Shown: positions 1 to 10,966 of the stretch, one piece after another
Position numbering within the stretch: the first letter of the stretch is position 1
Layout: every line of letters starts with the position of its first letter
NCBI GenBank assembly: GCA_026874595.1
Contig: CM049308.1
Coordinates: 15,250,001-15,314,000 of the forward strand
DNA length: 64,000 nt
DNA from: Sipunculus nudus
Lineage: Eukaryota > Annelida > Sipuncula > Golfingiida > Sipunculidae
Reading direction: 5' to 3'
Program-made: the position numbers and the translations under genes
Notes under the pieces: model-generated
The model's database searches: none
Told to the model about the DNA's origin: nothing
The model's input: the letters and a program-made list of their open reading frames with translations, nothing else

Positions 1-385
1 TGAGTTTTACTGGTAACCTTGATAACGAGCGTATTCCCAAGGATCAATCTGTGTTTTACTTTTGAGTTTTACTGGTAACCTTGATAACGAGCGTACTCCC
101 AAGCATCAATCTGTGTTTTACTTTTGAGTTTTACTGGTAACCTTGATAACGAGCGTACTCCCAAGGATCAATCTGTGTTTTACTTTTGATTTTTACTGGT
201 AACCTTGATAACGAGCGTATTCCCAAGGATCAATCTGTGTTTTACTTTTGAGTTTTACTGGTAACCTTGATAACGAGCGTATTCCCAAGGATCAATCTGT
301 GTTTTACTTTTGAGTTTTACTGGTAACCTTGATAACGAGCGTACTCCCAAGAATCAATCTGTGTTTTACTTTTGAGTTTTACTTG
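1..385. repeat. 62-bp tandem satellite, about six copies, open at the left edge
   Basis: Repeats begin at 2, 64, 126, 188, 250, 312 and 374 with an exact 62-bp step. Each unit carries GAGTTTTACTGGTAACCTTG and GATAACGAGCGTA blocks. Copies differ by single bases such as TATTCC/TACTCC. The last copy decays after about 395. Confidence 0.95.
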
Positions 386-2550
386 TTATCTTGATAACGA
401 TCCGGATCAATGATATTTAAAGAGTCCTTTACCATTGACAGAGCGAACAACCGTTTTTTTCCATCTTCTTTTACTAGTATTAGCGTAAATGCACAAGCGA
501 AATGAAAGCTTCCTCAGAGGGCAAAGTGCCTTTGTTCTGTTTGTCAGGGCTGATCTGTGATGCAACCATCGAGTAGGTGAACCGTGACACACATTTCTTT
601 CGGCTTGGATGAATTTGTTCCTTACTGTAAGATAGCACACACCAAGGTATGCTGGGAATATTAGCTGGGAATATTTGTAATGTAACCGGATGCATTACAC
701 GTTCTATATACGCCTACACTCCATAAACTGTTTGCAATTAAATCTTTCTTTTGATTATAATGAGATCCATAGACCTTAATCTTTAAACCTATATCTGCAC
801 ATTACGCTACGTCACTCTTTGTCCATATAGATGAGAGTTATTAATTAATAATTTATCCATCATTAATTTATCTGCCTCAGACACGGGTATTAACACATGT
901 ATTTAATACACCCGAGTAATAAAAACAGTTACTTTACTTTCGGTTATTTAAATACTATATATATCTCTGATGTTAAACAATTTCTTTTCTCAAGGACCAC
1001 CTAACCTGAACTGGTCTGCAAACGACTTTTCGAAAGACCGCTTTACATGCTATGCAGACATCTCCGAGAAAACATTGTTCAGCACTTAAGTAATATAACA
1101 ATATGATAATTGTTATTAAAATTAATCCCACCTCCAACTGGAAAGAAAACCAGACAGAATGTTCCCGAAAATTTACCGCATTATGTCACCATAAGCATCT
1201 TCACCGTCTTACGTAAAGAACGTTATGAATGTTTAATTCTTTTATATTTCCATGCATCACAAAGAAGGTGAACAGGCTTATTTTTTCTCAAATGTCTGTC
1301 TGTTTGTCTTTTTATGTGATCGTATGTCTGTTTCAATGTGAACAAGGAATCACAAATAAAATTATGGATGAATTTTTAAATATCATTGAGAAAGAAGCTA
1401 TTACATGTGCGGATTCTAGGTTAAAAATTGTCTGTCTTACGTCTTCCACTTTATATTTGTATACAAATATATTTTTTATATATGAAGGTTACGGTATGAT
1501 TTCACTCAACTACATCCCTGTAATCGCCAGGCTATCGCTAGTAAAAACTCCAGGGACGGATACATAATTTTTGAATAGATTGGGCCCAGAGGGGAGGGTT
1601 TTTGAGTACGCAAGTACCTCCATGATGTAGAAACACTTTGAAATTTTGGGCTCCAATGGCGGGATTTGGTTTTAAAACATCATGATGCAACATCCGGGTC
1701 TGTTTTTACGTACTAATTAAGCGCATTTTTCTAATTCCCAGATTGTTTAAGTAGAAAGTGAGGGCGTGGCCCCTGTGCCCCCAAATACATATATGACGAT
1801 ATAGGCAATGTAGCTTGAGAATTAAGCATTGGTAATTATAAGTATGAGGTGCATGACTATTACAGTGATGAAAGCTCAGGGTTTTTTTATAAGCCATATT
1901 GGTGATCTAGCGCAAACACGGAAGGAATTGTAAGATAATCACCCTAGAATCACCCATGAAGTGTACGACCTTGGAATGAGGTCAAGGTTAAAGATAAATA
2001 TCAGGTGCAATGGCCAAATACAAAGGCCAAATACAAAGGCCAAATATACAATGGCCAAATATGACTGTGAGTTATCTCACTAACAAACTGGGAATTTTTG
2101 GGTTCCATAGTGCTATAACCCAAAAAACTCCGTATTTCTAGCCAAGGAAGAGTACGTTCACTTAATATCTTTGTGTACGTTCTACCTTTAATGGCCGTGA
2201 AAAACACTTTAATGTTTGAAAGTTTTGACATGGTGACACCCTGAAACTCTTTTAACCAATAAATATCATTGGCAGATTTTCTTCATGTGATAACTTTCGT
2301 TTTATTGCCTTTCTGTTTGTCTACATAATATCTACAAAATTTCATAAAACATAGCAAGAAATTTTTGGGTAGTATTTCCTGTGGGATAGGAAATGATTAT
2401 GAGCGTTCCTTTAACCAAATTCACCCAATATCGTTATTTATTTATTTATTTATTTTTGCTTGTTTGCGAAAGATTAATCGATCCGCCAAACGAATCAAAT
2501 CAACAATTTAAGTTTGGATAAAGTTTGAGGACACATAAAACATACAAACA
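386..2550. other. Intergenic, no gene recognised
   Basis: AT-rich. The open frame at 1229-1567 has no recognisable family, no splice support and low-complexity composition. At 2009-2058 there is a short 13-bp tandem of GGCCAAATACAAA. A block at 1960-2010 (GGTCAAGGTTAAAGATAAAT) resembles another at 6708-6745, so a dispersed repeat may be present. A short TTTA run lies at 2435-2457. Confidence 0.5.
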
Positions 2551-2552
2551 CT

Positions 2553-2996
2553 TAAGGCCCCTTTACATAGGGCTGCAAACTTTGTGCCCCCTTTGAGCAA
2601 CCCAGAAGATCCTGTCTCTGTGTAACTGTTTCCACGATACTTGTGCCTCCCTTGAACCTCCCAAAATGCAAATTTAGGGCATTTTCATGCCTGCCTCCCC
2701 ACTGCTTCCCCTGTGCAACTAACACGACCACTGTGCCTCCATTCTGCAACCACAACAATGCTTGTACCTCAATTCTGCCTCCTTTGAACAACCCACCTCC
2801 TCAGCGACCTTCGTGCGACTGTTTGGAACATGTTCAAATTCACGGCGACCATGGCGTCCATGGCGAAGACTGAAACTCCTGTGTACCACCTTTGAAAGAT
2901 CTAAGCAACCATTCTGCTTTCTTGAGCCTCGAACGACGATCTGGCAAGGTTTGTGGTCGCACACTGCAGGCACAATGGTCGTCATTCTGTGTACGG
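2553..2996. mobile_element. MITE-like element rich in CTTTGAGCAACC / GTGCCTCC words
   Basis: The block begins GGCCCCTTTACATAGGG and ends in a region whose reverse complement begins GGCCGTACACAGAATG, an imperfect terminal inverted repeat. Its interior repeats short TGTGCCTCC, TTGAACAACC and GCGACC words, which keeps several frames open on both strands by chance. Composition differs sharply from the flanks. It resembles the short non-autonomous DNA transposons common in marine invertebrates. No target-site duplication was clear. Confidence 0.45.
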
Positions 2997-4380
2997 CCGG
3001 TATTTAGTTTTTATGGCCGCGAAATGAAATTATATGTCTGAACGAAACACGCCGTCCATTGCACAACTCTTTGTTCGTCTATGAACCGACACAGTAGACC
3101 TTTTATAACCAATACATGTGAATAAATTTAAGTGAAATTGTAGAAAAAGGGGACGGGCTATGTCACTGAATAAATTATCTTTTTTGGGGGATGATCTGGG
3201 TATGCGGATTCTCAGGTTTATATTTCGATTTTGTTAACATAGCGAGATTTCGTTAAGATTGCGAGGGCATTTTTGGGGTTGATTTATCAACATGATTCCG
3301 TTATTTATGAGGACAGGTAGGAACATTAGCAGCGCGCTATTTATGTGGAACCAGCCTTTGGCGGAGGTATGCGCTGTCTGAGTGCTTTCAATTGAATTGT
3401 GCGAAAACACATGGCATGAAAATGAAGCTCTTGTAGTGAAAGTATAATCTGAAACGGACATAGTAGCCTAATTGATACTGAATACAATTTGATTACCAAT
3501 CCTCCATCTACCAGCTGCTCACACTTGCCCTGGATGATAGGTTGAGACCTTGCTGAGAGCAACAAAATTTCTTCAATAAAACTTGTTTAAATAAGGATAG
3601 GATTGTTCACCTATTTCTCCAATCCGGAGGGGTAAAAATAACGCATCGTCGGCGCATTTTAGTTTGTATCCGTAAAGCTTACGAAACTGATATTGGCAGC
3701 ATATCTCTCGGAGGGGATTTTAGCGTGCAGTCTCACTCGCCGAGAGTGTAACTTTATTGTTGAAGGCCCCCTGAGGTATCAAACTTCATGACTAACACGT
3801 GGGTAGGACCATCAACTCATTGGTCCGTATCCCCGAAATACCCGTGGGTCTGAGGCCCCGTCAGTTCGTATGAACTTTCACCACTTTCGCTGAAAAATCT
3901 CTTGCATTAGGACTCTTGCCTTTACACTCTTAATGTATTATTTTCAAACACAACTGGAACTTATTGAATATACATAATATTAAGAGGTATTAGTTGCACA
4001 TTTTGTTCTCCGCACAGCAAGTACCATTAGGTCTCCGAAACCTAGGGGAATTACGTTCTTGATTAATGTAAGACATCCATTTCCTTGATCCGTTCGCCAC
4101 CTGATGGTTCCGCCATTTTGAAGGCCATACTCCAGTCTAATGACAGGCCCCCGACAGGGACCGTCTTATGTAAGGTCTGAGAACACTCGCACTAACTTGC
4201 CCTTCATGGCTTTTAAACTCCAAACAGCTATTACCCTCTCGGCGAACGCGTTCACTGACTGTGTACAGTCAACAAAAGCAGAGCATATATAATCACAGCG
4301 CTTAGCTTAGTCTTTTTCCTCTCCATTTGTGTGTTACGTCAATTTGCCACCAAGAATCGCAGTTTGTGGTAGCTTTCGCT
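2997..4380. other. Intergenic, nothing recognised
   Basis: No exon with good splice sites, no repeat with a second copy in the window. The GC-richer part around 3720-3880 has no open coding signal. Confidence 0.4.
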
Positions 4381-4392
4381 AAGTGTCACAAT

Positions 4393-4452
4393 ATGGCGGT
4401 CCGCAGCGCTTACAGGAAAACGTTCATCGTACTATTTCACCCGTTAATATGA
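4393..4452 (+). CDS. Possible first exon or short frame at an AATATGGCGG start
   Basis: CAATATGGCGG fits the YY1-type motif (AANATGGCGG) often found at start codons of housekeeping genes. The frame gives MAVRSAYRKTFIVLF and stops after 19 codons. It lies 600 bp upstream of the coding-like block at 4997 on the same strand, but I find no strong donor to join them. Confidence 0.2.
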   Translation: MAVRSAYRKTFIVLFHPLI

Positions 4453-4996
4453 AAAGTTCTTGGAAATGTTATGCAAAGTCGAGAAGTTTGTTTCTTCATT
4501 TTACTGATATTTATATATTTAAAGGGGAAAAGAGAGAATCCAAAAATGCAATTTTATTTATAGAATTATTAAGTAGCTTCATGGTACATCTGCTTCAATC
4601 ATAATGGCATAATTACCAAGCATGAAACGAAAACCATATATTTTTTTAAGCTTTTTTAGAAATAAAATTTTTTTTTATAATTTTGTAAAAACATTTCAAC
4701 CGTATTGATGACAGTCAATGTCACTGGTCACATGCTCAAACAACTGCGTTTTAAAGCTGCTAATTGATTGCTGGTGCAATAAGCATTCTAAAAATGTAAA
4801 AGGGCGGAAACCCATGTCAGACGCCATGTCACTTGGCAACGATATATGGTAGACCAAGAAAGTAACAACATACAAATGTTGGATTTTCATTTTTACAGCA
4901 AAATTTCTAGCATTTCAATTATCATAATTTTTTTATTTAATATAATTTTTTTCCAGATAAAAGACGTTTACTTAATATTTTTTATATAATTTTAGA

Positions 4997-5269
4997 TTGT
5001 TGATTGACTCTCATAAAGCTAGGGCATCCCAAGCAGAGAAGAGCCGTCTGGAAGGACCGTTGTTTTGTACTGAATATCTTCAATATAAAGGGTATCTAAA
5101 GGGACGGGAATAGATACTTGAAGATGCTGCACCAGCAGTTAGGGATGATAGATATGCTGAAGATAGCCAAGTGCAACATGGGCCATGGGAGGCTTTAACA
5201 GCATTACCGCCACGTGACCAGCATCTGTACCGTAAAAAAACCGAATTCCCTGAGTCGAAAAGGCAGTAA
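4997..5269 (+). pseudogene. Coding-like remnant with one in-frame stop
   Basis: After an acceptor-like TATATAATTTTAG one frame runs 38 codons (SHKARASQAEKSRLEG, then LFCTEYLQYKGYLKGRE), meets TAG at 5111, then continues 51 more codons (ILEDAAPAVRDDRYAED, HGPWEALTALPPRDQHLY, KKTEFPESKRQ) to TAA. Amino-acid composition on both sides looks like protein, unlike the AT-rich flanks. No in-frame Met. It may be a decayed exon, a gene fragment, or an exon with a sequence error. Family not recognised. Confidence 0.4.
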
Positions 5270-8200
5270 ATCTTTCCTTTTCGTACAATTACGGTAAAAC
5301 ATTACACATAACCAGTGCTTATTTATAAGAAAGAGTAATTTTCTCCAACTAACAAGCTTGGATCAAATACATATATAAATATAATTATAATAATATAATA
5401 TATATAATTTACTTGCTCCTTATTATAATAATTAATTTTTTAATTATCCATTGAAGTGATTTCTATTTCACATTTTCAGGTAATTATTTATTTTATCTAT
5501 ATTTAAGAATTTTTACATTGAGCAAATCCATGGCCTATATCATGTCTATAGAAGACCATTTCATAGTAGTAATTAGTTCTCTTTGTTTCCTTTAAAGTAT
5601 TCATCTTTAAGTATTAAGATTTTTTATCATTAATTTATTTTCCTCTATGTTAAAAAAGCGGCAGTAACCATACTTTGAATGTGGTTATTTCTAAAAGGGT
5701 GATACAATCTTAAACCAGTAAATCTGTGGCATCATAACATGTCATAAGATCAATGTTTATGTGAATTATGCGCCTATAACGGAATATGCCATCATGCGAA
5801 TTCAGAATAATTAACGCCCTGTCAACAAAACAATTGTGCTAAGAAAATTTCATTATTCTCATCCACCCACGGTTCGTTTGAAATAAACATCCCTGGCCAA
5901 GCCTATTTAAGTCATTTCCTTTCAGGGACTATTTCTTTCTGAGGATTAGCATGCTGGGCCCCCGTGTCTTTGCCGCCCACGCGTTCTATCCCTGTGCGGT
6001 TTATGATGAATGATAAATCCATCCGCCATCTACCTCATTGTACCATGCGCTGCTTTTTTTAACGCTGTAACCGTGACAGGTGAGAGGTGTTAATATGGAT
6101 GAGCGGAATCTATGGCATCGCACAGGATGGCGGAACGACTCAGCCTGCCGCCCTTACCCACTCACTTTTTGTCTGAGATTGTGCATTAAAATATTTGCAG
6201 TTTTATCAGTGGGACTGATATTAGCCAACATGAACAATTTAAGCTATAACAAGGATTGTATCATGCATATACATGATATTACAGTATTTTGCACCATTTA
6301 CCCTTTAAATTATGTAAAAATGCCTCAATATTAACTGATGTTATGCTCAAATATCTTTAAATAATACCATAAAGCTGGAGGGAAGACGCCGTCCACATTC
6401 CAACACTTGGGACGATGTTCCTCTAGCAGTACATTAGGCATTGTAATGTAACTATAGATATATAATTTATATTTTACAATAATTAAAGTCGGCGTCCTAC
6501 TTCAAAGGGAGGTAACCTGGTAATAACATTTCCACAAAATGGAAATAATAAGAAGAAGAAGAACAAGAATAAGAAGAAAGAAAAATTACAACAATTATAA
6601 GTATAACTAAATATACGTAATCATTAGAAGCGATCATTTAAAGCATCATACCACAACCAACTTCAGCCGGATTAAAGGGAATGTGCTATGTTATGTACGA
6701 CCTTTGGAACAAGGTCAAGGTAAACAATAAATATCAAGTACAACTCCTTGACCTAAGACTAACATTGTGCTAAAGTATCAGCTTTTGAAAGTCAGAAGGA
6801 AGAAAAAGTAAAACATGGTACAAAAATTGAAATCGATGTTTTGTCATTTGTTGGTATACCCTTAATTTTTTTCACCAAACCACGAATGCAGAATTAAACG
6901 CGCTAATTCAATTATTAATACGTAAATACATAAAAATGACATATATATGACGGACCAGAATATACTGAATATGTCGAAAGCTGACATAATATTAGACAGA
7001 TCTGTATCATCTGCAAAACTCCTGAATAGCGACTTACCAGATGATTTTTTTATGAGGTGAGACCCAAGACACTCTCCGCATGTGATCTAATCGTTTAATC
7101 TGCTACATACCTTTCTTAGTACAGACACGACCAGGTTTATATCCCGAGGTCAAATAACATTGCCTTGTGGGATTTGAGATTTCATGATATAAACCAGACA
7201 AGCTCCAAGCCTCGTGTCCGGATTCTAAATACCCGGTGATCCCCCATTACACGGTGTCCGCCCACGACAAGTACATTACTGGTTGAAAACAGGCTCCCAA
7301 ACTAACTCCTGGTTGGTTTTCTATAAGTTTTAATTTCAAATTATACCGGAATAACGCCTTGGAAAAGTGAAGTCATACATTAAAACTTCTCCAGTTCCGG
7401 CACTCTTGAACTTCCGTAATCGATGACATTTTGACACAGCATTTTCCTTTCATAATTCTTCAAGAAGTTTGCCTGTTCTTATCTTTGTGCTGTTCCGGAT
7501 AAAGGGGAATATCCAGTAAGTGTACGCTCTATTGCATACCATTTTAGGTATGTTTTACCATTTGTGATAATTTACCGATTATATGTGCCGATTTTTAGTT
7601 TAAACAGACCTATTCTTACCTAAAATACTTCGCGACCAAAGCCTATATGAAAAGTGAATTTCGGGAAACTGTATCTATGTGAAGATGGAATTTACGTTAC
7701 CTGTTATAATGGTGTGCAGAGCTATTACAAAATTTTCATTAAGAATAAAAATGTTATATTTAATTTGGTTGACCTCGAAAACGGATTTCTTGATCGGATA
7801 TTCATTACTTGTGTTATATCGATCAGAGCTGAAAATGTCTCCTGATTAGTGACTTTCAATATCCTGTATGCAAATTACATAGACCTTGGGACTTTGTTGG
7901 TCTCACTGGTGATATGATATTCTCTACACCTCTGTAGCCAATAAACAAGTTAGAAATCGAAAAACCTACATGACAAATCTGTGAAAGGATAGCTTATCGC
8001 AGATGGTTTCTTCCCATTCTCATGGTTTATTCAAGAGTTCAAACTGGTTTGTACGAATTTGTATAAGTTTAATTGTTCCAACAGTTAATTTAATATTTCA
8101 ACATTGATACCATTTTTGAGATGAAACTGTCAAGTGGAATAAGCTTTTTTGGGCTTTGGTTTTAGAAGAGGAATTGATACACAGTTGTCACAAAGTGTAA

Positions 8201-8640
8201 TTCTATAGGCATAACTGATCACGTGGCCTATCAAGCTAGTGGCTATATACCTCATGGGCACAGTAAATTATGTAAACTAATGTAAGCGACTAAAATAATC
8301 TTGATGTAGTTTACTAGAGACATGAAAATGTCTCAGCTGATTCCGGTTTCCACCGTTCATTCAATATTTTTAACTATGGTGTCAGACGTGGGATTAAAAT
8401 GTCTCAGATGAATTCGGTTTCAACTTTATTTTAAACATCTAGTGTTAACAACTGTATATTTAACGGTTGATATCCAGCCTACGCCTGAAATGTATAATGG
8501 TAACATTAGTGCAGATCCTCAGAGACAGGCTTTAATACTTTGAAGACAGCTATTTTTCCTACCTTTACTGTAGAATTTATTTCTGTCTAACTCCATGATA
8601 ATGGTATAATTTTAATATAAACAAATAGTTACTATAACTA
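5270..8640. other. Intergenic, no gene recognised
   Basis: AT-rich. A purine-rich AAG run lies at 6547-6585. Open frames at 6080-6334 and 7654-7845 have no recognisable features. Two similar phrases (AAAATGTCTCAGCTGATTCC near 8326 and a variant near 8397) suggest a small local duplication. Confidence 0.4.
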
Positions 8641-8650
8641 TTCAAGGCTC

Positions 8651-8812
8651 AGGTGATGGCGTTCGGTAGTCTACAGGGGTGGAGGAAACCGGAGGACCCG
8701 GAGAAAACCACCGACCTTGGTAACTACAACCCACTCATATGCTGCGGTAATCGAACCCGGGTCGCCAGCGACGAGCCAAGCGTTTTACCACTCAGCTGCC
8801 AAGTCCCCATGA
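8651..8812 (-). mobile_element. tRNA-derived SINE
   Basis: Read on the minus strand, a tRNA-like head (8808-8741) has an A box TGGCAGCTGAGTGG and an intact B box GGGTTCGATTACC. It is followed by the body motif at 8714-8682 (TTTTCTCCGGGTCCTCCGG and TTTCCTCC), a conserved central-type segment seen in many marine invertebrate SINEs. The head lacks a proper tRNA cloverleaf, so it is not a working tRNA gene. The polymerase III promoter looks intact. The 3' tail was not clearly delimited. Confidence 0.75.
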
Positions 8813-8844
8813 CCCGGTCACGGTCATGGTTTGTAGGTTATTCC

Positions 8845-9235
8845 TCTTAATAGAACTTCCTGTACCACCTATATAATAGAGGTATGTGCTTGTTTATCTA
8901 CCTGCTGTTAGTAAAAACGGTACATGCGCAAATGCTGACACACAGAAAAAAAACATGTAGCCTAACCTAACGTGGTGGGTTGCATTTGTGCGAAAGAAGA
9001 ATGGTCCCTGGTTGCAAAACGGCTATTGTCAAACTCTGACTTGCCGCCAGATGTACGTCCTTTATATTTGTGTTTGGATTATATTTGCGGGCCCCCACCA
9101 GTTTGTACAAATTGCGGATATAAACAAACGAACAGCTCGTGAGTTTGGCATTTTTGGGGCCTATATTTATAAAAGGTTAAAGGGGTTATCTTAAGTTTAT
9201 CGTCAAATATAAGTATACACCCCTTTAACGACAGG
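8845..9235 (+). mobile_element. MITE-like family 1, copy 1
   Basis: Shares an ordered series of blocks with the copies at 41733 and 42892: ACATGTAGCCTAAC, GTTGCATTTGTGCG, GGTTGCAAAACGGC, TCTGACTTGC, CCAGATG, GATATAAACAAACG and a TTTATAAAAGG end. Its 5' end is truncated or diverged and lies next to the SINE. Confidence 0.7.
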
Positions 9236-10435
9236 TTAGGACTTTATTCCTGGTGATGCAATATAAAACCAAAGATCGAGATAGCTTAATATTAATAAAT
9301 TATGATATACTTATATGGTTACCTGAATCCTCAATCAAAAGACCGTGCCACTAACTAGATAAAATACTGGATAAAATAAATTAAAATTTAAAAAGCGTCC
9401 GATATGGGGACGCAAACTCCGCGCAGAAGATAATGTTCAAAGTTGGTGCAATGTGAAATGTTAATTAGCCTGTGATATTCCTGAAAACTTTTTAACTGAA
9501 AATATTTTTGAAAATAATGCACCCCAACATGACACCTCTCGGGGTAACCGCACATGGAGTGATGTCATTGTCCACTGTGGCGTAATGGATCAGGCTCGAC
9601 AATTGACCGTCTCTGGTCACATGCAACATGTGCAAGTGGTAAAATGTGCTATAAAACCCCATAAAAAACTCAATCCGGGGTTAATTACGCTTTGATTAAC
9701 ACCAAAATTGAACTTAGTGAACACTTTAACAATACCAACCTGTATGATATATTTCAATGATATCCGTTATGCTCTCTGCAGATATTATGCGGACATACAC
9801 ATACAAACACACAGAATCGAGTGAAAACAATCGCTCTGGGTTAAAAACCATGTGAATCACGGTCCCTTTAGCTGTATGATTATCAAGCAGTCTTTTCTTG
9901 CTGTGACCCGTACTAGAAACCAGAGCCATACATCACAATATGGTGTACAGAGCCAAGTCCATCTTCTGGTACCTATCAATCTGGCAGTCAAGGCGTTTTA
10001 TTTGACGAATCTAGCATTCACAACAACAATAATCCCGAGCTATCTTTTGTCCATCTGTTTGCCTGGAATGCCTGGTAGTCTCAGTGGAAGCCTGGTCGTA
10101 CCTGACACCCACGATAATAAACTGTAAATCCAAATCGAATAGTCCTCCAGGAATAACAGACGGTGTCATGTCTGACCGACCCAGCTACGAGCCTCGAGTT
10201 CACTTCCAGTTGTGGCTGAAAGTTTGGTTTTGGTCTTGGGTATAACTTAATTATTGTTTTAGCCAATGACATTTAAGGTAATACCACATGTCTGTTCGGA
10301 GCACCAAGGTCGCAAAATGAATAAAAGGAATTCACCAAAGCTCAGAATGGATTTGCTAAAGTGTCTTAAAATTAATTCTTACTGTTACAAGTATCATCAT
10401 ACAAGTCTATCATCATATCATCAATGATCAGATTT
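9236..10435. other. Intergenic, nothing recognised
   Basis: No supported exon. Open frames at 9726-9929 and 9852-10127 overlap on opposite strands and have no recognisable family. Confidence 0.35.
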
Positions 10436-10810
10436 TAAAGCGAGCTATTCACCTGTCTTATCCGTTGAATGTTGTGTGATTTCTGGCTTGCTCTGGGTAA
10501 ATATGAATGAACTGTAAGTTATTCCTGCAAAGAAAGGTTCTAATAACGCCTCTATGATAAATGTATTAGGTTGTATATCTATAAGCTGCTTGTAAACACA
10601 GTACATGCAGCCATGTTGACAAACAGAAAAAAAATGTAGGTGGTTTGTTGGATAACTGAAAGCTGGAAGCTCACCAATTGCTAAACACCATTTGTGAAGC
10701 TCTGATTCTTCTGTTTTTTTTTTGTGCCCACACATTTTATAAACAAATAAGTAAAACAAACCGTGTACCGCGTTTTAGCTCTTTCTGGTGTGTTTTGAAA
10801 AAAAGGGTTC
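10436..10810 (+). mobile_element. MITE-like family 1, copy 2
   Basis: Starts AAAGCGAGCTATTCACCTG and contains GTGATTTCTGGCTTGCTCTGG, GTAAACACAGTACATGCAGC and TGTTGACAAACAG in the family order. The 3' part is degraded. The minus-strand open frame at 10445-10759 is a by-product of this element. Confidence 0.7.
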
Positions 10811-10882
10811 AATGGAGTATTTCTGGTTAATAGACGTCAGATATCGAAGAGTCCCCTTTAAATGAGACTCGCATATTACAAA

Positions 10883-10884
<2 letters not shown>

Positions 10885-10966
<82 letters not shown>
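10885..10966. repeat. Compound microsatellite (CT)n (AT)n (ATGT)n
   Basis: About 32 nt of CT, then about 38 nt of AT, then a short ATGT run. Confidence 0.95.

Noticed and set aside
1-385. CRISPR-like regular repeats (also at 35515-35821)
   Set aside because: The whole unit is repeated without variable spacers and the DNA is eukaryotic, so these are satellites.
2552-3007. Four overlapping frames of 76-88 codons on both strands
   Set aside because: Explained by the repetitive word content of the MITE-like element.
8741-8808. Possible functional tRNA gene on the minus strand
   Set aside because: A and B boxes are present but a full cloverleaf with matching acceptor stem does not form, and the SINE body follows. 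Called as a SINE head.
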